Shown: positions 1 to 7,933 of the stretch, piece after piece
How the letters are laid out: the number at the start of each line of letters is the position of its first letter
Numbering within the stretch: the stretch's first letter is position 1
Assembly (NCBI GenBank): GCA_030849075.1
Contig: JASAOO010002889.1
Coordinates: 1 to 12,457 of the forward strand
DNA from: Zelonia costaricensis
Taxonomy: Eukaryota > Euglenozoa > Kinetoplastea > Trypanosomatida > Trypanosomatidae
DNA: 12,457 nt
Direction: 5' to 3'
Made by a program: the position numbers and the translations under genes
Notes under the pieces: model-generated
What the model saw: the letters and a program-made list of their open reading frames with translations, nothing else
The model's database searches: none
Told to the model about the DNA's origin: nothing

Positions 1-615
1 GTTGAAGGGCGGCAGGAGCGGCAGAACACTGTGTGCGTAGCCGTGCAGCGTCCATACACGTACCAGTGCGTCGACCATGCTTGAGCTGAGGTTGCAGGCC
101 CACGCTGCACCTGTCTCGAACTCGCGCATCCGGGCATTCGATTCGGCATTCGACGAGAGTTGGCTCACGAGTACCAGCGGCGTGATGAGGAGGACGCAGA
201 ATACCGCGAGACTCGCCAGAAAGGCGCACGCGAAGGCGTAGAAGCGCTGCGGCAGCACCGTCTTGGGGCGTGTGGGGACGGTCTGACCCGACAGCAGCAC
301 TGCCGCCCGGTCCGACGCTCGCCACGAGACGCGCCGCCGCCGCCGCCGCCGTTGCCGCGTAGCGTGGGACTCGTGGGCACCGGGGTCGCTGACGGCGGCT
401 TCGTCGTCGTGTCCACCCGAGAAGTCGGGCAGTGGGGCGCCGCTGGCTGTGGCGAAGTGGGAGGGGGGTGGGGTGATGGCCTGCAGCCCGCCGTTCCCAT
501 CCGCGTTGCCCCTTCTGCCGCGGGTGTACAACGAGCGGGGGAGCTGCACCTCCAGAGTGTCGCCGCTCGCCACCTCGGCGGCACGCGAGGGGCTCCGTGT
601 CCCTCGCGGAAGCAT
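1..615 (-). CDS. N-terminal part of a CHASE-receptor/pseudo-cyclase paralogue (3' end outside window)
   Basis: The minus-strand reading frame is open from an ATG at 615 to the window edge, giving 205 codons. Residues 1-120 are a low-complexity, probably cytosolic tail with seven arginines in a row at 89-95. Residues about 126-150 are strongly hydrophobic and form a transmembrane helix. The rest is the start of an ectodomain with one sequon (N175). From residue 118 onward it aligns with residues 129-217 of the gene at 7103-4324: both have a KT-x-LP motif before the helix, a D-A-L-V segment after it, and LPPFN at about the same distance. It is therefore a diverged paralogue. This ATG is the first one downstream of the splice acceptor at 781, and no in-frame ATG lies between them. 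I infer a membrane receptor of the same architecture; the sensor core and cyclase-like region lie outside the window. Confidence 0.85.
   Translation of the reverse strand, partial: MLPRGTRSPSRAAEVASGDTLEVQLPRSLYTRGRRGNADGNGGLQAITPPPSHFATASGAPLPDFSGGHDDEAAVSDPGAHESHATRQRRRRRRRVSWRASDRAAVLLSGQTVPTRPKTVLPQRFYAFACAFLASLAVFCVLLITPLVLVSQLSSNAESNARMREFETGAAWACNLSSSMVDALVRVWTLHGYAHSVLPLLPPFN
332..351. repeat. GCC/CGG trinucleotide run encoding poly-arginine
   Basis: About six CGG codons followed by CGC on the minus strand encode Arg89-95 of the left-hand paralogue. The run is pure enough to be prone to slippage and is absent from the other paralogues. Confidence 0.8.
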
Positions 616-780
616 GTGTGTGTGTGCGTGCGTGCGTGAAGGCACTTCCGCACTGCACGGAGAAGGGGGATGCGACGAGGGGAGTTGTACGGGGCCAGTG
701 GGCGAAGGGGGGGGGGATGGTGGTGGTAATCGCGTCGTGTTGGGGTCGCTCCTCGCCTTGACACGTGAAGAGCCGCTCCA

Positions 781-830
781 CTTGTGCAAAAGCACGAAAC
801 AAAAAAAAAAGGAAGGAGAAGTGCCGAATG
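781..830 (-). promoter_or_regulatory. Trans-splice acceptor with polypyrimidine tract for the left paralogue
   Basis: On the minus strand a pyrimidine tract (CTTCTCCTTCC followed by ten T, then GTTTCGTGCTTTTGCAC) is followed by its first AG at 782-781. The next ATG is the gene start at 615, so the predicted spliced-leader addition leaves a 165-nt 5' UTR. This is the standard trypanosomatid arrangement; the site itself is inferred. Confidence 0.65.
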
Positions 831-1684
831 GACGAAGACGGGGAGACCGGAACGTGGGTGCTTGTACGTGCTGGTATGTGTGGCGTCGAGCGGGGACGGG
901 AGAGAGAGGGGGGGGGCGTGGGGAAACGTAACGGTGCGGCGACCTGCCTGTAGGACGTACGTTGAGGTTGGCAGAGCACCGGTTGGGGTGGAGAGGGACA
1001 AGGGAAGTTAATGTGTGTTTGCTGCATATATATGCATGGGTGTGTAGAGGGAGAGAGAGAGCGTATAGCAAAGTCGGAAGACACACACACACAAACACAT
1101 ACACACACAGACGGGGTTGTGGGGGGGGGGGCGTGGGGGAGGGCTGATGGAAAACTGCCCACGAGGCGAGCGGCAGGGGCCGAGGGTGACTGGCGCCCGC
1201 CTCAGCGCACGCCCCCCGCCCGTGCAGCGGCGAGGCCGTGTAAGGGGGAGGGGGGTGCACGGAGGCCGTCAGGCCTACAAATGTGTACTGGCAGTCGCAT
1301 GTATGTGTGACGGGACTCTGAGCACGGACCACCCCTTTGCTTTGCTGACGCTACAGGCGGTCTCGCCAGTCAGCTCGCCGGTTGGGGGTGGGGGGGACAC
1401 ACGTTCGCGCCAACGCACAGCTGTGCTCCTCCCTCGCTAAAGTGGCTCGAATGATCAGTCTGTCTGCGCTGGTTTGCGTACCTTGCGCGCGTATTTCGTA
1501 TTCCTTTTGTTCTCGTCAATAACCAGTGCATAGACTGCGTGTGAACGGGGGGGGGGCGGGGGGCTGTGGTGCACTTCTCATCTCTCCGTCCTCCACCCTC
1601 CACCCCCCCTGAAGCAGGGGCGTCGGTGCCGCAGAGGCCCCGCGGTGAAGTGCAGCAAACAGTAGGTGGGAGCAACAACCAAAA

Positions 1685-1711
1685 GAAAAAAAAAAGGAGG
1701 CGAAGTGCCGT
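1685..1711 (-). promoter_or_regulatory. Second polypyrimidine module, related to the one at 801-827
   Basis: On the minus strand this is CGGCACTTCGCCTCC followed by a T-run, closely resembling CGGCACTTCTCCTTCC plus T-run at 827-801. It could be a duplicated or alternative splicing signal, or simply a repeated 3' UTR motif. The first AG after it lies further downstream than is usual. Confidence 0.3.
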
Positions 1712-2313
1712 GTGCCAGACGCACCTACTCGCCGTGCCCCATCACGTTGACTCCCAGAAGAGCTTCTCTTTGTATTTTACCCACAGCGCTGTGCCCTTTG
1801 CCACGAGGGGCTGAGCGCGGCGTGCCGGCTCTGCGCCCCACCACCCTCTTCCCCGATATCTGCAGTGTCTGCCAACTCCGCCACCCCTCCTCCTCTCTCT
1901 CTCACGTAACATGGTCACCTGTTTGCATCTTTCCCATGCTTCTCCACGTTCTCCAGCAGTGGGGCGTAGGGAGGAGGAGCCGCGGCATGATTACCGTCCC
2001 ACACGTACGTGGAATGGCGCAGGACGGGGTCGGGTTTGTCACTGCCGGCCAAGCACGAAGCCAAGCTTCAGAAGATCTCAACAAGAACCAGCAACAACAA
2101 CAACAAAAAAGCGGCACCCATGTCAAGAGCAAGAAGCCCGAATACATGCACGTGTAGGGCTTGCAAGGGTGAAAGAAGGGCAGGGGGGAGAGCAGGTGCG
2201 GGATGCAGCGCTTCAACTCTGAAGAAGGCGGAGAAGAGGTGAGGGGAGAGAGAGAAGGGGGGGGGGAATACGGCGAGGCGGGGGTCGCCGCATCCACGCT
2301 GTACACGGGCACG

Positions 2314-2345
2314 CACACACACACACACGCACACACACACACACA
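2314..2345. repeat. CA-rich microsatellite
   Basis: Two (CA)n blocks interrupted by a single CG step, in the predicted 3' UTR of the middle gene. The mRNA strand carries the TG version. Confidence 0.9.
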
Positions 2346-2464
2346 AGCAAAAAACAAATGCGCTCAAGCAGGCAGATGCGACGCAGGCGGACACGCAGAG
2401 GGGAAAAGAGGAGCATGTCTAACACACGCCCCAAACAGGCCTTCACACCCGCATCTGCTGCGTG

Positions 2465-2494
2465 CACACACACACACACACAAAAAAAAAAAAA
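2465..2494. repeat. (CA)8 followed by a 13-A run
   Basis: A dinucleotide array runs directly into an A-homopolymer on the plus strand. It lies about 70 nt from an oppositely oriented TG array. Confidence 0.9.
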
Positions 2495-2560
2495 GCGAGT
2501 TTGGTAATACGGAGAACAAGAGAAAAAGAAAACGGCACTTCTTGTTTTCCCCCCTTCACG

Positions 2561-2586
2561 TGTGTGTGTGTGTGTGTGTGTGTGTG
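2561..2586. repeat. (TG)13 microsatellite
   Basis: A pure TG array on the plus strand, opposite in sense to the CA arrays on either side. It is complementary to the array at 2465-2481. Confidence 0.95.
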
Positions 2587-3011
2587 CTCAAGATCTTCTT
2601 GTACCAGTGCAACCTCTCTCGTTTTTCTTGCTCATGGAGGCGATGGAAAGAACACACTTCTTCACACAAACACACGCAGGGAGCTTTGGAGAAGGCGAAT
2701 ATAATACAGCCGCTCGTGAGGAAGCAGCGGCGAAGACTGGGGGGGGGGGGGGAGGACGGGGATGGGGGGGGGGGGGCAGAGATGGAGGGAGGGACGCGGG
2801 GAGGTGAAGAGATTGCCAGGCGGCGACTTCGACACGCTTGCAGGATAAAGGGACGTCTGCCGCCGCGCACACACGCAAAAAAAAACAAGAAAAACGCCTT
2901 CACCTGCTTTCTTCTACAAATCGCTGACAATTCACGCCAGCGTTGCTGCGAGAGCAGCGGACGTTGGCTTTCAAGTCACCGGTCCCCCCTCAAAGCTGCC
3001 GCTTGCCGTAC

Positions 3012-3012
<1 letters not shown>

Positions 3013-3063
<51 letters not shown>
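3013..3063. repeat. (AC)25 microsatellite, the longest in the window
   Basis: Fifty-one bases of uninterrupted AC/CA repeat in the predicted 3' UTR of the middle gene. It should be highly length-polymorphic. Confidence 0.97.
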
Positions 3064-3064
<1 letters not shown>

Positions 3065-4260
3065 CCGTAGCAGAGAAGGGTAGAAAGAACGAGGGAGGAA
3101 GAGGGGGAGCAGGGGCCGGGTAAAGGACGCGCGCGTGCGTGTGTGTGTATGCGGATGTGCCCTGCCAGCGCCGCCGCTGCAGCAGCAGTCGAGAAAAAAA
3201 AAAGAAATCCAGAAATACGAAGCTCGAAGAAAACACTGTGACACACACACATACACACAAAGAGAAACACTGAACTCACCACGCATTCACGCAGGGACTA
3301 AGGGGGAAACGAGTAAAAACGAAAAGAAAACAAGCGAGCACAGGGAAACGCAGGGAAAGGTGCGAGGCCCCCCGCTCTAGTAGCGGGCATTCGCAGGTTG
3401 CGAAATCAGAGGAACGATGAAGGCAAGGCGGTGGCTGAAGGCGAGGGAGGGGGAGGGGGGGGGGGGAGGTTCAGCTCCGTACCTTTCTTTACAACAATAA
3501 TGGAAAAGAAAACTGAACAGGCTCCTGAACAGCGGATACACCGCACACGAAAGGAGTTGCGCCGCTGCAGCGCGCGCATCTCGCTAGCAAACGAGCAATT
3601 GAAAACAAAAAACAGAACAAGACGACGTCAACAGCGCGCGGTACATATGAGGATCTCTTAATTACTATTCTTTTTTTTGTTTGTCTTCTTTCCAAGGAGG
3701 AGCAGAAGGTGGAGAAAACAGAGGGGGCGGGAGGGAGGAAGGGGAGGTGTGTGTATGTGTGTGTTATAGTGATAGTGATGAAGCTCTCCGTACATGCCGC
3801 GGGAGATGCGGGCGGAGGGGGAGCGGGGAGGGGTCGAGAAAGAGAAAGGAAAGAAGAGAAACAGCGGCAGCGGCACCGGCACCACCCACCCGAGGCGTTC
3901 TATGGCTTCATCGTGTGTTGCAAGTGCCCTGCGTCGTTTTCGTTGTTGTTGTTTTTTAAAAGTTCACGCAAACGCAGGCACGCTCGCCTCCTCCTCCTCG
4001 CGTTCCCAGAGCCACGCCGGAGAGAAGTGGGCATATAAGGAGAGAGAGGGACAGACAGCGCCAGTGGTTTGGTAGCGGAAGCGCAGCACGACGCGAGGCG
4101 TCGAAGGGAGGAACACGCACGAGCCCAAGGCAGAGAGGGAGAGAGGGGGGGGGTGAATAAAATCGAGCCACAGGGAGAGACGCAGCGACCCCACACACAG
4201 CTGTACGTGTGCGTGTGTGTCGGGTGGGCGAGGCTGGCATGAAGACAACTCCTGCGGCAT

Positions 4261-4283
4261 CACACACACACACACACACACAC
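4261..4283. repeat. (CA)11 microsatellite just after the stop of the middle gene
   Basis: A pure CA array about 40 nt beyond the TAG at 4324 on the mRNA strand, where it reads as TG. Confidence 0.95.
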
Positions 4284-4323
4284 GAAGAGAAACGAAGTGC
4301 AAGTGCAAGCGGCCAGTAACACA

Positions 4324-7103
4324 CTAGCCACGCCGCGGACGTGGCGGACATTCGAAGCTGGCGTTGGTGGAGTCGGAGGTGGTGACGCTGCCGGTGCTGG
4401 GGTTGTTGGCCCCGGTGCCCCGCTGTTGCAGAAAGCCGTTGATCTTGCGCACCTGCGACAACCACTGCACCGCGCAGCGCGCCGCGAGGTGCTCGAGGAA
4501 GTTCTGATAGGGCACCCCAAAGGCACACACGAGGCGGCGGAAGATGTTGTGCCGCTCCGGCCCCGCCAGCGGGCGGAACAGGAACTTGTAGCTCGTGTAG
4601 AAGTAGTAGACGATCACTCGCACCTCGTCGTAGACGACGTCGAGGGTGACGGTCTGGTACTCGAAGGCGCGCCGGAAGGCGCCGTCCTGCACGCTCGGGA
4701 TGATGGGCTGCAGCAGCGCCCGCGTCACGGCGTCGGCCTCCATCGCCACGAGCGGGCGCTGGCTCGGTGACGGCGCCGTCCCGCTGCTCTCTGTCGTGCT
4801 GCACGGACTGGCGTTCTGCGGCTCCGAGTGCGACTGCGACGCTGCGGCCATGGGTGATCCTCGAGAGCGCCTGCCACGGCGCAGACGGTACGGTGACGCG
4901 ATGTTGCGCTTCGCTGCAGACCGCACCGGCCGCACTGCGTCCCACGTAGTCGCCGCAGGGCACGCCGCCGCCATCGCTCGGGCAGAGACGCACTGTGGCC
5001 GTGCCGCGGCGGCAGCGGCGGCGGCGGCGGCGGCGGCGGCCCGTGCGCGGGCCCTGCGTGATGGGCTTCTCGGCGATGGCGGTGACGACGGGACGTCGTC
5101 GTGACTGCTCTGCTCGCGAAAGGCACCCGTCTTGAGTACAGGGGCAGCCCCGGCAACGATGGCGTCGACCACAGACCGCATTCGGGCACCAATCCTGCGG
5201 CCTGGCGTGAGCAGGTGCAGCGCGATGCCCTCATGCGGCGGGTGTGCGGTGCCCTCAGCGTCTCCGCCGGCCGCGCCCGAGGCGGAACGGTGGCGTCCAT
5301 GGTGGACGTGNACACCACGTCAGGGCCCTCGTAGCGGTAGCTGCCCTGCAGCGACTCCACGCGCACGGCCGCGTCGGTGCACCAGTGCACGGCGCAGCAC
5401 ACCTCCAGCCGACCCGCGTCCTCGCCAAGCACGGCACGCAGCGGGGCGTCGACAGGGTGGCGCTCCAACTCCTCGATCACGGAGAAGGCCATCTGCACGG
5501 CGCTGCTCACGTGGCGCGTGACGAAGGCGCTCGTCAGTAGCGGAACCGACAGCACGGCGTACGCACCGTGCCGCGGCATGACGCGTTCCATCACTACGCC
5601 AACAGCCGCCATCACCTCCGCCATCTCCTCCGGCGCGAGGTCCCACAGCTCCGCGGCGCGGTGAGGCCCGATCGTGAGCATCGCGAAGGGCGCCATCTTC
5701 GGCGCGTGGGCCGCGGCGTCGTACTTCCTCGTGCAGAACAAGATGGTCGCCGTGGCCAGGGCAAGCAGCGCCAGCGAGCCGAAGAGCGTCCAGAGGATGA
5801 TGATCGTGATGGTGGTGGGCGTCAGCGACGCGTACGTCTCGCACGAGCGGACGGCGATCTGCAGGGTGGAGAAGGGCGCCAAGATGTCCGTGACGGTGCT
5901 GTCGGCGATGAAGGCCTCCAGCTCGGATGCGGTGGTTCCCGTCGGCAGCGAGGTGTCGACAATGTGGAACTCGCTCGTGTTGTTGAGGCTGTCGAACAGG
6001 ACGTAGTCGAGGTGCTGCCGCTGGGCCCCCTTGGCCAGCTGCATCACCTCCAGCGTGGCCGTCACGTTCACGGTGAGGAACGCGAAGCCCCAGAAGTTCT
6101 CCACCGACGGGACGTCCGTTGCGCTCGTGTTGTAGATGGGCATTCGCGAAAGGATCACCCACATGCCGCGGGTGGCACTGAACGTGCTCAGCCGCGGTCC
6201 GACAAGACTCTGGTGTCCGGAGAGCATCGTTTCCGTCGGGGTGGGGGAGTCGTTCGCGGACGGGTCGCTGGGGCTGAGCATGTTGCGGCCGATGCTGGAG
6301 GCGTCGTGGGGGTACGTCATGGTGATGACGCCGCCGGGGCAGATGGCCTGCACCGCGATGACGGGGTTCTGCGAGGCGGACCGAGAGGCGACGGTCGCGA
6401 ATCGGTTCAAGTACGGGTTGACGTTGTAGTCCCCCGACGCGTCCGGCGTGGCGTTGAAGGGCGGCAGGGATGGCAGTGCGCTCATCACGTAGCCCTCCAG
6501 CGAGCGGGCCACGACGAGCGCGTCGATCATCGTCGAGCGCAGCTCCGACGACCACGTGGTGCCCGCGTTGTACTCGTCCTCCCGCAGCGCTGTGTTGCGC
6601 GTGTTGGCAGTGTCGTTGAGCACCACCATCGGCACAAGAATGCCCACGAGCAGCAGCACCACGAACCCGACCGTGCATGCCGTTTTTAGGTAGAAGTAGT
6701 GAGGCAGGGCCGTCTTGCGCTTCACGCCGGCAGCACCGACGACGAGAAACTCCACAAGCGGAACCACGGTGACGCGGCTGTGTCGCTCCGAGTTGACTGG
6801 GGGCGCGGGCAGGGGCGCAGAGGACGATGGCGCGGCGTCGGCTGTGGCGGCAGCGTCGGCCGTGGCAAGAAAGCCGCCGCCGACCATGTTGGTGCACTGC
6901 GATGTAGGCGCCGTCACTTTCGGTGGCACCGCAGAGGCGCCGGCACCTGCGGCAGCGCCTACGACAACATCGACGACCGCCGCTGCCGCTGCCGTTGTGG
7001 AGGCGGCGCGGGGCTGTGCTACTCGCGTGGCACGCGTGGCGAGTTTGTGCGAGCAGTCATCACTGCTGGACGTGGGGTCCGCGTGACTGGGGACGTAGCC
7101 CAT
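4324..7103 (-). CDS. CHASE-domain membrane receptor with a degenerate class III cyclase domain (frame broken near an N)
   Basis: About 926 residues once one frame break is allowed for. Residues 1-135 form an Ala/Ser/Pro-rich cytosolic tail, 138-163 TM1, about 180-425 an ectodomain, 431-457 TM2, 472 to about 610 a cyclase-like domain, followed by an Ala-rich linker and a conserved C-terminal module. The ectodomain has the CHASE pattern: a helical stretch, then ICPGGVITMTYP (254-265), IGRNML (271-276), a GP near 302-303 and FWGF (337-340). It also has two cysteines (255, 421) and several sequons (217, 284, 325, 346, 374, 375). The cyclase-like part aligns with ESAG4/RAC proteins around ELW (485-487), AVQ (535-537) and YRYEG (589-593), but the catalytic residues are replaced. 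The start is the first ATG after the splice acceptor at 7233; the in-frame TTG at 7124 is not a eukaryotic start. The frame is clear to about 5312 and, shifted by one, from about 5229 to the TAG at 4324. I expect a ligand-sensing receptor whose intracellular domain does not make cAMP. A canonical receptor adenylyl cyclase is less likely. Confidence 0.88.
4429..4734 (-). other. Conserved 102-codon C-terminal module, copy in the middle gene
   Basis: The segment starts at DAVTRALLQP and ends at KINGFL. It aligns without gaps to 11913-11608 in the upstream paralogue, with about two thirds identical residues by hand count and an invariant core LFRPLAGPERHNIFRRLV. A preceding YYFYTSY is also invariant. 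The flanking linkers have diverged completely, so this is a separate constrained unit. I do not recognise the family. Its predicted character is helical, mixed hydrophobic and basic, and on the cytosolic side. Confidence 0.8.
5004..5042. repeat. GCG/GCC run encoding poly-alanine
   Basis: A near-pure trinucleotide run encodes about 14 alanines in the linker between the cyclase-like domain and the C-terminal module. The upstream paralogue also has an Ala-rich stretch at a similar place, but built differently. Confidence 0.85.
5229..5312 (-). other. Frame break around an ambiguous base (N at 5311)
   Basis: Upstream of 5312 the protein reads in the frame of the ATG at 7103. Downstream of about 5229 the homologous protein, supported by GIALHLL versus GQLYLLL in the upstream paralogue, is in the frame reached by one missing base or two extra bases. 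The residues just after the N (TSTMDATV) still resemble the end of a cyclase domain. The break therefore probably lies between about 5290 and 5240 and not at the N itself. An assembly or consensus error is the simplest explanation; a real pseudogene mutation remains possible. Confidence 0.75.
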
Positions 7104-7232
7104 GAGCTGCGGCGAGGCGATCAAGAGTAAGAAGGGGGGGGGGTGGGGAGGCGGTGCGTGGTTGCAGGCAGTGGTGTCCGCCGCGGCACCGCAGTGGGCT
7201 CACTCGAGTTGGCGGATTGGCACGTATCCTCG

Positions 7233-7270
7233 CTACCGTGGGTGAGAGAAAGAAAGGAAAGAAAAAAAGT
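7233..7270 (-). promoter_or_regulatory. Trans-splice acceptor with polypyrimidine tract for the middle gene
   Basis: The minus strand reads a T/C tract of about 28 nt (TTTTTTTCTTTCCTTTC, then TTTCTCTCACCCACGG) and then AG at 7234-7233. The first ATG after it is at 7103, which fixes the start codon and gives a 129-nt 5' UTR. This is the clearest processing signal in the window. Confidence 0.75.
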
Positions 7271-7296
7271 GTCCAGGAGCGAAGTAGGGAGGATCT

Positions 7297-7315
7297 TGTG
7301 TGTGTGTGTGTGTGT
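7297..7315. repeat. (TG)9 microsatellite
   Basis: A pure TG array on the plus strand about 30 nt upstream (mRNA sense) of the polypyrimidine tract of the middle gene. Confidence 0.9.
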
Positions 7316-7390
7316 ATGTATCAAAGGGGAGTCCCCGGGCAACTCCCACGCCTGCGTGCTGAGGAATTACAGTGGTAGGCGCGTAGATCG

Positions 7391-7413
7391 GTGTGTGTGT
7401 GTGTGTGTGTGTG
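7391..7413. repeat. (GT)11 microsatellite
   Basis: An uninterrupted GT array on the plus strand in the non-coding spacer. Confidence 0.9.
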
Positions 7414-7635
7414 GGCCGTCGTCGTCGTCGTCTGCCTGTCACGCTGGGGCGTGTGCCGTCGCAGGAGGAAAAAGAAAATGCACACAAAAAAAGGAAACAA
7501 ACGGAAAACACGAAAGCGACGGAGGAGGAAAGAGAGAGAGAGAGCGTGTGAGAGGCGGCGCTGGTGCGCGCTTCTTCAGCGTCGGCGTTGGGGAGGGGCA
7601 GGGGGGTATAGGGGATGTCCAGTGTGTATGTCTGT

Positions 7636-7656
7636 GCGTGTGTGTGTGTGTGTGTG
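7636..7656. repeat. (TG)n microsatellite
   Basis: A TG array with one CG interruption near its left end, in the spacer. Confidence 0.85.
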
Positions 7657-7904
7657 CGCGTGTGACACCACATGCCAGAGGGCCGGCATTGGTGTGAGAG
7701 AGAGAGAACGACATGGCGCGACCAGAAGAGCACGGAGGAGTGAGAAGGAGGGGCAGCCGTGAGGAGCTCCACGCAGAGGTGAAAGTGTGGGGCGGGGAGG
7801 GGGGGGGGCGGGAGAGCAGCGGCTTGCCTCTTCATGGGGGCACGACTCGCGGTGTGTGTGTGTGTGATGGCGTTTTTTCTCCTTCAAAGAAGGAGTGCAC
7901 ACCC

Positions 7905-7933
7905 ACCCACCCACCCACACACACACACACACA
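7905..7933. repeat. (CCCA)n passing into (CA)n
   Basis: About four ACCC/CCCA units are followed by CA repeats. This is a compound microsatellite in the opposite sense to the TG arrays at 7297-7656. Confidence 0.85.

Larger units (their letters stand above)
616..4323 (-). other. Intergenic spacer: 3' UTR of the middle gene and 5' UTR of the left gene
   Basis: No convincing gene lies here. Read on the minus strand it begins after the TAG at 4324, contains the probable long 3' UTR of the middle gene, and ends with the splice acceptor at 781 and a 165-nt 5' UTR with no upstream ATG. The content is dominated by CA/TG microsatellites, A-runs and plus-strand G-runs of 8-13 (for example near 901-916, 1127-1138, 1549-1563, 2739-2776 and 3453-3465). 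Short open frames here translate into repetitive Thr-His, Cys-Val, Pro or Gly strings and show no domain. More complex sequence sits at about 1141-1480 and 1840-2160. I see no tRNA, snRNA or retroposon signature in it. Confidence 0.7.

Noticed and set aside
165..1001. 278-codon open frame on the minus strand across the start of the left-hand gene
   Set aside because: It is in a different frame from the paralogue-supported coding sequence, crosses the splice acceptor, and translates to low-complexity Pro/Arg/His sequence.
2314..3063. CRISPR-like array from regularly placed CA/TG blocks
   Set aside because: These are plain dinucleotide microsatellites of variable length without repeat-spacer structure, in a eukaryotic genome.
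2203..3123. 306-codon plus-strand open frame
   Set aside because: It is made largely of translated CA repeats and G-runs and lies against the transcription direction.
4725..5310. Continuation of the middle gene in its original frame past the N
   Set aside because: It gives Arg/Pro-rich sequence without similarity to the paralogue, whereas the shifted frame matches the upstream gene up to the shared C-terminal module.
5568..6689. 373-codon plus-strand open frame
   Set aside because: It is antisense to the ectodomain of the middle gene, has no splice acceptor on that strand and shows shadow-frame composition.
5320..6897. 525-codon minus-strand open frame
   Set aside because: It is a shadow of the middle gene caused by high GC at third positions; its composition is Arg/His/Gly-rich with no domain.
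4324..7103. Annotation as an active receptor-type adenylyl cyclase
   Set aside because: The homology is visible, but the metal, base-specifying and transition-state residues are all replaced in my alignment.
7104..7124. Upstream TTG start for the middle gene
   Set aside because: Trypanosomatids start at ATG; the ATG at 7103 is the first after the splice acceptor.
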